From Mucinivorans hirudinis (GTDB lineage Bacteria > Bacteroidota > Bacteroidia > Bacteroidales > Rikenellaceae): a DNA stretch of 64,000 nt. This document shows positions 37,166-46,007 of this stretch, piece by piece. The notes under the pieces are model-generated. The model ran no database searches, had not been told where the DNA came from, and saw only the letters and a program-made list of their open reading frames with translations. The translations under genes and the position numbers were made by a program. The DNA is taken from contig HG934468.1 of assembly GCA_000723505.1 (NCBI GenBank), positions 310,001 through 374,000 on the forward strand. Direction: 5' to 3'. How positions within the stretch are numbered: the first letter of the stretch is position 1; the number at the start of each line of letters is the position of its first letter.

Positions 37166-37570
37166 ATGAAAACAGGTAAAATGACAATGGATTACAATCC
37201 AGAAACAAAAGCCGTTTCGGTGCATATCGAACTTGAGAACGGCACTGTATGGCTGACTAAATCCCAAATAGCGGAGCTCTTTGGCGTTTACATCTCTGCC
37301 GTTACTATGAATCTGAAAAGCATTCATATGGAAGATGAAGCCTTTCTTGATGCCAATCGTTCAGAGATAAGCTACCATACTGCAAGTGGCGAGTATTATC
37401 ACCGCATACTGTACAATTTGGATATTATTATCCTGCTTGCATTCAAGATGAAGGGTGGCAACTGCCACCTATTCCGCCAATGGCTCCGAGAACAGGTAAA
37501 ACGTCCAATAGTCGAGAGTCGTCAGCAGCCGATGATTATTCAGATTGTTGGCAATTCTTTGATGAATTAA
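37166..37570 (+). CDS. RhuM-like N-terminal domain protein next to integrase
   Basis: 134 residues from MKTGKMTMDYNPETKAVSVH. TVWLTKSQIAELFGVYISAV, then TMNLKSIHMEDEAFLDAN is an HTH of RhuM type; RILYNLDIIILLAFKMKGGN and FRQWLREQVKRPIVE correspond to blocks of its homologue at 14246. Same strand and position relative to its integrase as in the left element. A weak hairpin follows at 37705-37747. Function unknown. Confidence 0.75.
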   Translation: MKTGKMTMDYNPETKAVSVHIELENGTVWLTKSQIAELFGVYISAVTMNLKSIHMEDEAFLDANRSEISYHTASGEYYHRILYNLDIIILLAFKMKGGNCHLFRQWLREQVKRPIVESRQQPMIIQIVGNSLMN

Positions 37571-37823
37571 TTATAAATCAAGGAGTGAGATTCAATGATG
37601 ACCCCGATTGTGGGAATAATGCAGCAAGTCTACGATTTTCGGTCACTCTTCATTCGCTTATTTTCCTTTGATATAAGCCCTCGTATTTTTGAGTAAAAAC
37701 GATTCGGCTTCAAAAAAAGACTTGCTTAAAAGCCTTATTTGAAGCCGATGTTTTAGATTTACGTTTAAAAAACAGTGATTTCTGAGTGTTGTTCAATAGT
37801 TACGTTTGTTATCGGTAGTGCTT
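37571..37823. other. Intergenic region with stem-loop
   Basis: No gene. An inverted repeat CGGCTTCAAA (37705-37714) / TTTGAAGCCG (37738-37747) lies between the two convergent units (RhuM-like on plus, Gabija on minus) and may end both transcripts, although no long T-run follows. Confidence 0.45.
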
Positions 37824-39644
37824 TCATAATTCATTTTCTTCTATAATTCTAATTTTTTCACCAAATTTATTTATAAGCTCTCCGTTTGTTATTGATTCTG
37901 GAAACGCCATTGCTAATAAATGTTTTGGTCTAGATAAAGCAACATAGATTAATCTTTTTGTTTCATCTGGAAATATATTTTCAGTATTTGAAATATTTTC
38001 AAAAGTGATATTGTCTTTATGTTTCTTTTCATTAAAGAAAACAAGTATTGAATCTAATGTCTGACCTTTTACTTGATGTATTGTTGTTATGGGAATATTA
38101 AAGGCTGAATATGATTTCTTGAAATGGATTTCAACACTTTCATCCAATGTAGTCATTTCTAAATATTTTGATTTTCTATTCCTTAAGTTGAAGTCTACAT
38201 CGTAATTTAAATTCAGTTGTTCTTTTAAAAATACTTGAGTTTTTATTGTCCAATCACTAACAGATAAAGAAAAGCTAGGTAATTCAGCAAGAATAGTTAT
38301 CATTAGAGAATTGAATGAAGGGTCTATACTTTTTTCTTTTTCAATCTCTTTTAAACTGTGGTAGTCAGTATTATCAGAATGAATTAAAGGAATACAAATT
38401 GTTCGTATTTCTTTGATTGCATTTTTTATATCACCGCTCAAATATAAATTTTTAGCATAAATTATACTTTTCGGCAACTCAACATTCCAAGGTCTTTGTT
38501 CTGATTTTTTTCCTAACAGCAAATCTTTCAATGAATTCCCTCGCACAACAATACAGCTGTTAAGATATTTGTTTTTTGAGCAAAAATCATCGTAATGTTT
38601 TATTATCAATTGATGATTATTGGCTGTATATTTGTAGACAACAATGGATTCTTCTAATTCTTGACAACCAACACTATTGATTTTTGAATCTTCCTGCCTT
38701 CTCACTTTTGAGAAAACATCAACGATATTTTGCGGAGAACGTCTATTATCTGTTAAATCAAACGACTGCCACGTTTCATCTTCATCATACTTTCTTAAAA
38801 ATTCAGTTGGATTTGCATCTCTCCATTCATATAAACTTTGATAAGGGTCTCCAATTAGTTCAATATTGTTTAAGCCTTGATTTGTCAGTTCTTCGAATAT
38901 TGCGTGTTGCATTATCGAATTATCTTGAGCCTCATCTATGATTATAAATGGAAATCTCAAGCTAAGCCATTTACTTATCTTTGGATTATTCTTTAGTAAA
39001 TGAAGTGCAATATATGCAGAATCACCTGTTGATATAAGTCCTTTTGTAAATTGCTTGTTTTTAATAAGCTGACAATACTTGTTAAAATTTGCCCTGTCGA
39101 CTTTATCAGCAGATGGTTGATTCCCATTGATTGAAAATGCACCATTAGGCTCAATTCTTATTTCGCTTGGTGGGTAAAGATGAAATATACTTCTGTTGTT
39201 TTTTGCCTTGTATTCTGGATCGTTCAATGGTCTTCTTAAGCCATCTTGCATTTTCCCATTTCGGTCAATATAAGTTGTTTTCCACATGTCATCCAAGATA
39301 TTTGTCTGGTCAAGTATCTTTGGTCGGTTAAAATCACGATTAAGCAAATTGTAAAATGGCAGCGTAATGAATTTGTTGATGAAACTATCAATTGTTGATA
39401 CGTGATTAGGAAATTGAAGCGATTTCCCACTCAATTTTCTATACGCTTCATTAATTTCGTCTTTAGCAGAGTTTGTGAACGATAAACAAGCTACACCTGA
39501 ATGACCTCCAATCTCATTCTGATTTTCTAAATCTAAAATCTTCTTTGCAATGGTCGTTGTTTTTCCACTACCAGGGCAAGCATTTAAAATCACTTTTCCT
39601 CTTGCTCCTAAATAAGCTAATCTTTCATCATTTTCAAAATACAT
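37824..39644 (-). CDS. gajB: Gabija anti-phage protein GajB (UvrD/Rep-type helicase)
   Basis: 606 residues. Superfamily 1 helicase motifs in order: Walker A NACPGSGKTTTIAKKIL (near residue 25), motif Ia CLSFTNSAKDEI, Walker B FIIIDEAQDN, motif III GDPYQSLYEWRDANP, motif V TTIHQVKGQTLDSILVF, motif VI RLIYVALSRPKHLL. With GajA upstream it forms the two-gene Gabija defence system, in which GajA is a nucleotide-sensing DNA endonuclease and GajB a helicase-like partner. Its ATG shares one base with the GajA stop (TAATG), so translation is coupled. AT-rich compared with the transposon genes around it, as expected for imported cargo. Confidence 0.92.
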   Translation of the reverse strand: MYFENDERLAYLGARGKVILNACPGSGKTTTIAKKILDLENQNEIGGHSGVACLSFTNSAKDEINEAYRKLSGKSLQFPNHVSTIDSFINKFITLPFYNLLNRDFNRPKILDQTNILDDMWKTTYIDRNGKMQDGLRRPLNDPEYKAKNNRSIFHLYPPSEIRIEPNGAFSINGNQPSADKVDRANFNKYCQLIKNKQFTKGLISTGDSAYIALHLLKNNPKISKWLSLRFPFIIIDEAQDNSIMQHAIFEELTNQGLNNIELIGDPYQSLYEWRDANPTEFLRKYDEDETWQSFDLTDNRRSPQNIVDVFSKVRRQEDSKINSVGCQELEESIVVYKYTANNHQLIIKHYDDFCSKNKYLNSCIVVRGNSLKDLLLGKKSEQRPWNVELPKSIIYAKNLYLSGDIKNAIKEIRTICIPLIHSDNTDYHSLKEIEKEKSIDPSFNSLMITILAELPSFSLSVSDWTIKTQVFLKEQLNLNYDVDFNLRNRKSKYLEMTTLDESVEIHFKKSYSAFNIPITTIHQVKGQTLDSILVFFNEKKHKDNITFENISNTENIFPDETKRLIYVALSRPKHLLAMAFPESITNGELINKFGEKIRIIEENEL

Positions 39645-41572
39645 TACAATCCTTTTTTTAAATGATTAAGGGCTTTTAATATATATCCAGGGACTTTAAA
39701 AGACGCTTTTGCAGCTTCTAAATTTTCAAGCAAGTGAATTGAAAAATCTTGAGCAAATTCGGCCTTAGCTGGAAAACTTTTCCATAGCAGAGTTGCGACT
39801 TTTCTTCTTTCTTCTTCTGCCATAATATCATTTGTAAATGTTGCCATATAGGCAATTATCTTAGTTGTTTTAGCATTGTCAATTGAGTCAATATATTGCA
39901 CGAGAAAGTTGTCTTTAAAGTTTCTTCTATCAATATTTACATTATGCAATGCCACTTCATATTCAAGTGTTTTAAATGATTCAAAAACCTCAATGTTATT
40001 AGCTTTATTTTTGACCGAGTTTAAATTTTTGATTCTTGAAACTGCATTGCCTGTTTGTATAGAGTCATCTAAAGAATCAAGAATTGAATTATCATCTATT
40101 AATTTGTCAAAGCTGTAATCTGATTTTTTAGAATCTGTAAATCTATCATCATCGGTAATTACAGAGATTTGTTTATTTATTCTTTCTATTGGGTTTGAGT
40201 TATTAAACAGATATAAAAATGGATAGAATGATGTCCCTCTAACATTTACAATTTCAGTTCTATAATCTTCTAGCTTATAATCTTGCAATTGTGTAAAAGC
40301 TGAAACTAATAATTCTTCGGAAATCCCCTCTATGAATAAAATAGATTTAGCGAATAGAAGTTGAGATTTTGTTACATCAATATATCTCTGTAATTTCTTC
40401 ATTCTATTTTCAAAATCAGCATCAAGTAATTCTTTGCCTTTAGTCGTGTCTTCAATGATTTTTTCAGACTCTCTATTTTGAAATTGTTTGTCAATCTTTG
40501 TAGCTTTATCACAATCTAGTAAAATGAGATTTTTAAAAGGTACTTTAGATGTTAAAGTGGGTGAATGGGTCGTTATGAATAGTTGGCTGTTTTCTGTAGC
40601 GTTAGCATTATTAAGGAAGTTGTATAAGCTGAGTTGTAATTGTGGATGAAGATGTGATTCAGGTTCTTCAATTAATAATGCGAAATGAGGAAGCCCATTA
40701 TCTTTAATCTGCTCCTTTATGTCACCCAATACAACAGCTATATATATCAAATTGTTAAACCCTAAGCTATTTTGCCATAAATGAAAGCCATCATCAATTA
40801 GAGTTGTTCTATCGTGAGGAAGATATGGTTTTATTGCATTGACTATATATTCTGTTCTTGCATCTTCTATGCGAAGTCCAATTTTATTATCAATGACTTT
40901 CTTAAATATATTCTCAAGGTTAGTGTTTACACCATCTCTTGTATTTTTAACTTCGTCCCGATCTAATAATTGAGAATTTGCGTCTTTTATTATTTTTTCA
41001 ATATCTGCTTCTGAATTTTCTCTTCTAACAAATCTTCGTATCACTTTTCCAAGAATACTGTTTCTAGTACTTAATAAATCTCGAGTACTATCTCTTAAAG
41101 CACCTAAATAGTAATGTTGAAATAATTCAAAGGTTTTGTAATCGGCTTTTTGACCATCTATATTACCTGTATTATAAGAGAAATAGGGATATTTTCCGTC
41201 CTTTTCCTCATAAGAAATAGAGATTTTAGCGTAGTCTTCTTCTATTTTATTGGGGTCAATAACCATATATTCATAGAAAGCACCTTTTTGCGAGGTAGAC
41301 AAACCTTTGAATGTATAGGTGATGGTTATTAGAGTAGATTTTTGAATAGTTTTCGTCCCTGCATTGTCAACTTCCTTTTGATGAAAGTCATCAGAAGAGA
41401 CTGACAATTCTCTAATCGGTTCTCCAACGTTATACAATAGTCTAATTGCATCAATAACTGCAGACTTTCCACATCCGTTTTCTCCAATAATTATATTTAG
41501 TTTAGGGTCAAACTCTGTTTCTACTAGTTCAATGCCTTTATAATTTTCAATTTTTATTTTAGCTAAGTACAT
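39644..41572 (-). CDS. gajA: Gabija anti-phage protein GajA (OLD-family ATPase/TOPRIM nuclease)
   Basis: 642 residues. N-terminal ABC-type ATPase (MYLAKIKIENYKGIELV; Walker A IIGENGCGKSAVIDAIRLL near residue 35; Walker B FALLIEEPESHLHPQLQLSL near 305; H-loop TTHSPTL). C-terminal TOPRIM nuclease: LFIEGISEELLVSAF (Glu) and VITDDDRFTD (Asp pair). This is the OLD-nuclease layout of GajA, and the 1-bp overlap with a UvrD-type gene confirms Gabija. Senses nucleotide depletion during phage replication and nicks DNA, from published work on the family. No frame damage. Confidence 0.93.
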   Translation of the reverse strand: MYLAKIKIENYKGIELVETEFDPKLNIIIGENGCGKSAVIDAIRLLYNVGEPIRELSVSSDDFHQKEVDNAGTKTIQKSTLITITYTFKGLSTSQKGAFYEYMVIDPNKIEEDYAKISISYEEKDGKYPYFSYNTGNIDGQKADYKTFELFQHYYLGALRDSTRDLLSTRNSILGKVIRRFVRRENSEADIEKIIKDANSQLLDRDEVKNTRDGVNTNLENIFKKVIDNKIGLRIEDARTEYIVNAIKPYLPHDRTTLIDDGFHLWQNSLGFNNLIYIAVVLGDIKEQIKDNGLPHFALLIEEPESHLHPQLQLSLYNFLNNANATENSQLFITTHSPTLTSKVPFKNLILLDCDKATKIDKQFQNRESEKIIEDTTKGKELLDADFENRMKKLQRYIDVTKSQLLFAKSILFIEGISEELLVSAFTQLQDYKLEDYRTEIVNVRGTSFYPFLYLFNNSNPIERINKQISVITDDDRFTDSKKSDYSFDKLIDDNSILDSLDDSIQTGNAVSRIKNLNSVKNKANNIEVFESFKTLEYEVALHNVNIDRRNFKDNFLVQYIDSIDNAKTTKIIAYMATFTNDIMAEEERRKVATLLWKSFPAKAEFAQDFSIHLLENLEAAKASFKVPGYILKALNHLKKGL

Positions 41573-42124
41573 TTTATTGTTTTGAAGTAGTTTGATTTAA
41601 CATTACCGATAACTTATTGGTATCATCAAAGTCTTAATATACACTATATTGGAATGTTAGGTTGTCTGATAAGAAGATCCTAATTCCTATTAGTAAATTT
41701 ATCCGATCATACTACTGCAAAAATAATCAATAATATCTGTAAATAATCATAGATAGTATCTAAAACTATCATTTTCTACATTTTATACTGCCTCTTCCCT
41801 GTGTGAACCCTCCACATTAAGCGATGACTTTGGAATCGGGGTCGGTATTTCGTTCTCAGTGGCAAAGGTATTTACGGGTTCTTGACGTGCAAACAAGGTC
41901 AGGCAGTCCCTGTATCGCAAAAAATCTCCACGCCGTTGGGTAGTATTTTATTGCGATACCCTTGTATGCCCTAAACCCTACACCATTTATGCCCCTGAAA
42001 CGAAAACGACCGACCCGATAGAAAAGACGCATAAAAAAAATGTCGGATTCACGAAGAGGCAAAAAGAATGGAAACTTAACTCCCTCACCTCCTAAAATCC
42101 GCATAAACTTAAAAAGAGCAGACG
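41573..42124. other. Intergenic region between Gabija and the PcfK/PcfJ operon
   Basis: 550 bp. It contains a -7-like box for gajA (TATTTTTG, minus strand, 41718-41725), a perfect minus-strand promoter at 41863-41893, and a leader-like motif CCTAAAATCCGCATAAA around 42092 just upstream of the plus-strand operon. A 107-codon minus-strand frame (41856-42179) has no recognised domain and I do not call it. Confidence 0.5.
41863..41893 (-). promoter_or_regulatory. Perfect Bacteroidetes promoter pointing toward Gabija
   Basis: Minus strand: TTTG (41893-41890), 19 nt, TACCTTTG (41870-41863). Spacing and both boxes match exactly. The first gene downstream is gajA, 290 nt away, so either the leader is long or the promoter belonged to a gene replaced by the Gabija cargo. 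Confidence 0.7.
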
Positions 42125-42334
42125 ATGAAAACAGGGTATAAAATAGCAGTTTGGGTAGTGGTAGCCGTTGCAGGTGCAATTATCACACACACCAATCCAT
42201 TATGGTGGTTAGCAAGTGCAGCAGTGGGCAAATTAGCTCTCCGCCTTATCCTTACCGTAGCATTGGCAGTTGTCCTATATGTGCTGTTTTACGCTCTTAT
42301 CATCGCTGGAGTACTTTGGATATTAATCAATTAA
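42125..42334 (+). CDS. Small two-helix membrane protein
   Basis: 69 residues, almost entirely hydrophobic: helices around VWVVVAVAGAIITHTN and LILTVALAVVLYVLFYALII. No named family recognised. First gene of a plus-strand operon of small transposon proteins; preceded by a CCTAAAATCC leader-like motif. Probably inner-membrane. Confidence 0.65.
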   Translation: MKTGYKIAVWVVVAVAGAIITHTNPLWWLASAAVGKLALRLILTVALAVVLYVLFYALIIAGVLWILIN

Positions 42335-42347
42335 AAAAGATACCATT

Positions 42348-42479
42348 ATGAGTTTTTTAGCAGACACACAGAAGTTACACGATTTTGTAACCCTTAGCAA
42401 GAGTGAATTTTTGAGCCGTTACCCACAAGTGAGTGAACAGCAATACGATTACGCAATCGCAGTGTATAACATTATCTAA
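42348..42479 (+). CDS. Small hypothetical protein (43 residues)
   Basis: MSFLADTQKLHDFVTLSKSE then FLSRYPQVSEQQYDYAIAVY and NII. ATG at 42348, TAA at 42477-42479, 13 nt after the previous stop and 7 nt before the next start: tight operon packing argues for a real gene. No recognised domain. Confidence 0.6.
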   Translation: MSFLADTQKLHDFVTLSKSEFLSRYPQVSEQQYDYAIAVYNII

Positions 42480-42486
42480 CACAGTT

Positions 42487-42708
42487 ATGAGAGCAAGACG
42501 AAATAAGACAGTAGCACAGCAGTGCCGACACTACGAAGTAGAGAACATCTACGATTATATGATTAGCGTGTACGTAAATGACAATTGCGCTCAATTCAAA
42601 GAGCTATACAAGGAGCTATGCCCCGATGCAAAAAGGTTTTTTATAGACTACATCTTTGATGAAGTGCCGAGAGTTTACCACCAAGAAATTATTAGAGCAA
42701 CCATTTAA
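42487..42708 (+). CDS. Small hypothetical protein of conjugative transposon
   Basis: 73 residues from MRARRNKTVAQQCRHYEVEN. Polar, with a Tyr/Asp-rich helical middle (IYDYMISVYVNDNCAQFKEL) and RFFIDYIFDEVPRVYHQEII. Not recognised. An upstream frame extension to 42433 overlaps the preceding small gene; the ATG at 42487 fits operon spacing better. Confidence 0.6.
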   Translation: MRARRNKTVAQQCRHYEVENIYDYMISVYVNDNCAQFKELYKELCPDAKRFFIDYIFDEVPRVYHQEIIRATI

Positions 42709-42721
42709 CACCCATAGAGCG

Positions 42722-43864
42722 ATGAATACAATAGCATTGACTATAGAGCAACTCCGCACGATGATGGAGCGACGATATACATTGGTATATCTTGACCGCA
42801 GTTGCAACCTTAATAATTCGGCTGATATACTATCCGAGTGCATAAAAGAGAAATCCGCTACACCACTTTACGACCACGTTAGCGATTGGTTTGTAGGTGC
42901 AGAATACGACCGCATAGTCGAGATAGTCGAGGAGTTGAAAACGACTTGCTCCGAACAGGGCTATACCTCCGAGCAGATAGAGGATTGTTTCACACATAAT
43001 GACGATGCAATCCGTGAGGAGATACAGAACCGAGATGATAGCGATATTGTGGCGACACTACTCCGCAACACAGACGATATGCCTATCCGCATTGAGATGC
43101 ACTCAAATTACGACTGTATCAACTCTCACTACTTCGAGGGTGAGTACACCTATACGCAGAGCTACTTTGGTGATATGGTGGATTGGCTCAACCTCAATCC
43201 GCAGGAGGTGGAGAAAATTTTCAGAGAGAACAGTTTGCAGTGCGAGGGTGAATTTCCCAACCGTGCAGAGCGTAACGGCAACGAGATGGTGAGCTACCTG
43301 CAATTTGCACAAGAAATCTCAAATTCAGTTTCCCCTGCCAACCTTTTGACCATTATGGCAACTATCAATGTGGCGGAGCTATTCAAAACCGAATTTACCA
43401 TAGGGCAAGTGACCATTCCGAAAGGAAATCGTTGTGGACTATTTTCACCCTCTTATGGTGGTGGTTCGGTAATGGAAATGGAGTTGCAGCGAGATGTTAA
43501 ACTATCTCTCAAAGGTACTACCAATTACGACTACTTCTCTTTGCAATTTGATGCAAACACCGAGAGAGGTTACGCCCTCAAAGATGTCTACGGAGTGGTT
43601 GACAGTTTTTTCGGTAAGGCTGTTACTATTCACAAAGAGGATTTAATGTTCTGCCACTTAGGCAATGGAGTAACCGTTTGCGACCGACTTCGGGAGCAAA
43701 ACAACGACTATATGAAAGTAGCCCACATCTCCACCGACCGCCAAGTAACCTACTACAATACCATAAGTGACGAAGGCAGAGCACGGATAGAACATTTTGC
43801 CAAGTACGATAATATGAGCCAAAGTTTTACACAGCCCTTTCCGGTATTAAACCCTATAAAGTAA
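42722..43864 (+). CDS. Hypothetical protein of conjugative transposon, about 380 residues
   Basis: Starts MNTIALTIEQLRTMMERRYT, 13 nt after the previous stop. Acidic N-terminal half with repeated Glu/Asp helices (RIVEIVEELKTTCSEQGYTS), then a beta-rich half (CGLFSPSYGGGSVMEMELQR, DYFSLQFDANTERGYALKDV, YGVVDSFFGKAVTIHKEDL). No family recognised. It sits directly before PcfK and PcfJ genes and is likely co-transcribed. The beta-rich half might be an anti-restriction-type or ssDNA-related fold, but nothing in the sequence proves it. Confidence 0.6.
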   Translation: MNTIALTIEQLRTMMERRYTLVYLDRSCNLNNSADILSECIKEKSATPLYDHVSDWFVGAEYDRIVEIVEELKTTCSEQGYTSEQIEDCFTHNDDAIREEIQNRDDSDIVATLLRNTDDMPIRIEMHSNYDCINSHYFEGEYTYTQSYFGDMVDWLNLNPQEVEKIFRENSLQCEGEFPNRAERNGNEMVSYLQFAQEISNSVSPANLLTIMATINVAELFKTEFTIGQVTIPKGNRCGLFSPSYGGGSVMEMELQRDVKLSLKGTTNYDYFSLQFDANTERGYALKDVYGVVDSFFGKAVTIHKEDLMFCHLGNGVTVCDRLREQNNDYMKVAHISTDRQVTYYNTISDEGRARIEHFAKYDNMSQSFTQPFPVLNPIK

Positions 43865-43912
43865 TAATCACAAGGGCAGGATTAACCCCCTGCCCACAAA
43901 TTCCAACCGATA

Positions 43913-44323
43913 ATGAAAGCAACCGACCATTTCAAAACCGTGATACAAGCCTATCTCGACCAACGTGCCGAATATGACGAATTATTTGCCACATCATACC
44001 GCAACCCCGATAAGAACATCGACGACTGTGTTACCTACATTTTGAGCGAGGTTCAGCGGAGCGGTTGTAACGGCTTTGCCGATGATGAGATATTCTCAAT
44101 GGCTATGCACTACTACGATGAGACCGACATCGTAGTGGGCAAGCCAATCGAGGGCAAAGTGGTAATCAATCACCACGTTGAACTCACCGAAGAGGAGAAA
44201 GCACAGGCACGTAAAGATGCAATGAAACGCATCGAGAACGAGGCGTATGCCAAAATGAAACAGACCAAAAAGCCGACCAAGCCAGTAGAAACACAACCAC
44301 AAGCATCACTATTTGATTTTTAA
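43913..44323 (+). CDS. PcfK-like protein
   Basis: 136 residues: MKATDHFKTVIQAYLDQRAE, a DDCVTYILSEVQRSGCNGFA block and MAMHYYDETDIVVGKPIEGK are typical of the PcfK-like family found on conjugative plasmids and transposons. A C-terminal Lys/Ala coil ends in QASLFDF, a motif resembling a sliding-clamp-binding peptide (Q-x-x-L-F-x-F). Next to pcfJ-like 5 nt downstream, the usual pair. Function unproven. Confidence 0.85.
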   Translation: MKATDHFKTVIQAYLDQRAEYDELFATSYRNPDKNIDDCVTYILSEVQRSGCNGFADDEIFSMAMHYYDETDIVVGKPIEGKVVINHHVELTEEEKAQARKDAMKRIENEAYAKMKQTKKPTKPVETQPQASLFDF

Positions 44324-44328
44324 ACCGT

Positions 44329-45600
44329 ATGAGACCACGCAATAAATTCCAAGTAGAGGTAGTCGCACTATCAAAGCGACTACCCAAGATAACCGCCACA
44401 CAACAACGTTGGGCAGAGAAAAACTGTTTTGAACACTATGCACGCAAGACCAAGCAGGGAATTATCTCGTGCCTTGAGTGTGGCAAGGAGTGGACAGACA
44501 AGCACCTGACAGCCGAGAAAACCATTTGTCCTCATTGTGGGACGGAGCTAACAGTCAAAGAGACACGAGCCTATAAATTCAAACAGGTGGAGTATCTCTG
44601 CATCGTTACCAAGTGTGCCGACTTTCAAGTGTTGCGATTTTTCTACATCGAGAGCAACACACGCAAGGGAGAGCCAGCCTACTACTATTGCCGTGAGGTG
44701 GTGCAACGGTGGATAGCACCCAACGGCAAGTTTGCGACAATGGCGATGTTGCGTCCGTTGTTTGGTTTTGCGGATTATTGGCAGTGGTCAAGCGAGTTGG
44801 AGATACGCCCCGAAAAGGAGCTATACGACATTATGCCCTCTTGCACCTATCCGAGAATGAACCTATTGCCCGAAGTGAAACGCAACGGTTTTTGTGGCGA
44901 GTTTCACAGCCTTACCCCTTTTGAGTTAATTCACACCCTTTTGACCGAGAATAGAGCCGAAACGCTACTTAAAACAGGACAAACGGCACTATTACGACAC
45001 TTTGTACGCTCCAATAGACGAAGTGTTGACAACTATTGGCAATCTATCCGTATAGCTATCCGTAACGGCTACACCATTGAGGACGGCTCCGAGTGGTGCG
45101 ACTACATCGACCTGCTCCGCTACTTTGGCAAGGACTTGAACAATCCGACATACGTTTGCCCTACCAACCTAAAATCCGTACACGACCGTCTTGTGGCGAA
45201 GAAACAAGCCCGAATTGAGAGGGAGCGTTTAGCGGAGCAACGCCAAAAGGCACGAGAGAACGAGGAGCGTTTCCGAGAACTCAAAGCCAAGTTTTTCGGC
45301 ATCGCCTTTTCTGATGGAGCGATTGAGGTGCGAGTATTGGAGAGTGTGGATGAGTTTTTCGAGGAGGGAAAAGCGATGCACCATTGTGTGTTTACAAATG
45401 ATTATTACCTCCGCCCCGATAGCCTTGTGTTTTCAGCAACTATTGACGGTAAACGCATCGAGACAATCGAAGTATCGCTCAAAACGCTGAAAGTCGTACA
45501 ATCTCGTGGCGTGTGCAACAGCAATACCGAGTACCACGACCAAATCGTAAAACTTGCAAACAAGAATAAAAGCCTTATAAGCAGACGGTTATCAGCGTAA
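44329..45600 (+). CDS. PcfJ-like protein
   Basis: 423 residues. N-terminal zinc-ribbon-like pair of CxxC motifs (SCLECGKEWTD, TICPHCGTELTV near residues 46-68), a central region with FFYIESNTRKGEPAYYYCRE, and a C-terminal PcfJ domain with FFEEGKAMHHCVFTNDYY and ETIEVSLKTLKVVQSRGVCN. PcfJ proteins accompany PcfK in Gram-positive and Bacteroidetes conjugative elements; the His/Cys block suggests metal binding. Intact and coupled to pcfK-like. Confidence 0.87.
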   Translation: MRPRNKFQVEVVALSKRLPKITATQQRWAEKNCFEHYARKTKQGIISCLECGKEWTDKHLTAEKTICPHCGTELTVKETRAYKFKQVEYLCIVTKCADFQVLRFFYIESNTRKGEPAYYYCREVVQRWIAPNGKFATMAMLRPLFGFADYWQWSSELEIRPEKELYDIMPSCTYPRMNLLPEVKRNGFCGEFHSLTPFELIHTLLTENRAETLLKTGQTALLRHFVRSNRRSVDNYWQSIRIAIRNGYTIEDGSEWCDYIDLLRYFGKDLNNPTYVCPTNLKSVHDRLVAKKQARIERERLAEQRQKARENEERFRELKAKFFGIAFSDGAIEVRVLESVDEFFEEGKAMHHCVFTNDYYLRPDSLVFSATIDGKRIETIEVSLKTLKVVQSRGVCNSNTEYHDQIVKLANKNKSLISRRLSA

Positions 45601-45615
45601 CCGCAAAAAACACCT

Positions 45616-45658
45616 AATAATCACCAAGAAATCACCCAATAATCACCGAGAAATCACC
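45616..45658 (+). repeat. Tandem 22-nt repeat before the DUF3873 gene
   Basis: AATAATCACCAAGAAATCAC(CC) at 45616-45637 is followed without gap by AATAATCACCGAGAAATCAC(CT) at 45638-45659; further CACC units flank both. It lies in the 65-nt gap between pcfJ-like and DUF3873 genes, 8 nt before the ATG at 45666. Confidence 0.75.
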
Positions 45659-45665
45659 TGAACTT

Positions 45666-45872
45666 ATGAACAATTCAATCAACTGCAACGGAATATCCGT
45701 ATGCCCACAAGGAGAAGAACGATATGTATATTTCAGTTTACTACCCCGTAATCGTAAAAAGCATTGCCAATACGACTACCGCCACACAGATGGAGAGCTA
45801 TTCTCAACCGTCGCACCGACTTTGGAGCAGTGCCGAGCCAAGCGAGATGAGTGGCTTGAGAAGAAACAGTAG
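45666..45872 (+). CDS. DUF3873-family protein
   Basis: 68 residues: NCNGISVCPQGEERYVYFSL, then YDYRHTDGELFSTVAPTLEQ and CRAKRDEWLEKK match the small DUF3873 family of Bacteroidales mobile elements. Function unknown. Last gene of the plus-strand operon; followed by a terminator. Confidence 0.82.
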   Translation: MNNSINCNGISVCPQGEERYVYFSLLPRNRKKHCQYDYRHTDGELFSTVAPTLEQCRAKRDEWLEKKQ

Positions 45873-45916
45873 TAACGAATGCGGGCAGACTTGCAAAAAG
45901 TCCGCCCGTTACTTTC
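45873..45916 (+). terminator. Terminator of the PcfK/PcfJ operon
   Basis: Nested stem: outer GTAACG/CGTTAC and inner GGGCAGACTT/AAGTCCGCCC (one mismatch) around GCAAA, followed by TTTC-TTTC. Directly after the DUF3873 stop. Confidence 0.7.
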
Positions 45917-46007
45917 TTTCGTGAGCCTGAGCGGGAAGAAAGTAACAAAGAAACCGGTTTAAATCTTTAGAATGCAATTAAATCAATAACTTCTTCTCTT
46001 AGATACT

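Noticed and set aside
41856-42179. 107-codon minus-strand frame between Gabija and the small membrane protein gene
   Set aside because: It overlaps the plus-strand gene at 42125 and the leader motif, and I see no family signature. It could be a real small protein but is not supportable.
45616-45659. Possible CRISPR array
   Set aside because: Only two directly abutting units without spacers and no cas genes; it is a tandem repeat. No CRISPR array was seen anywhere in the window.
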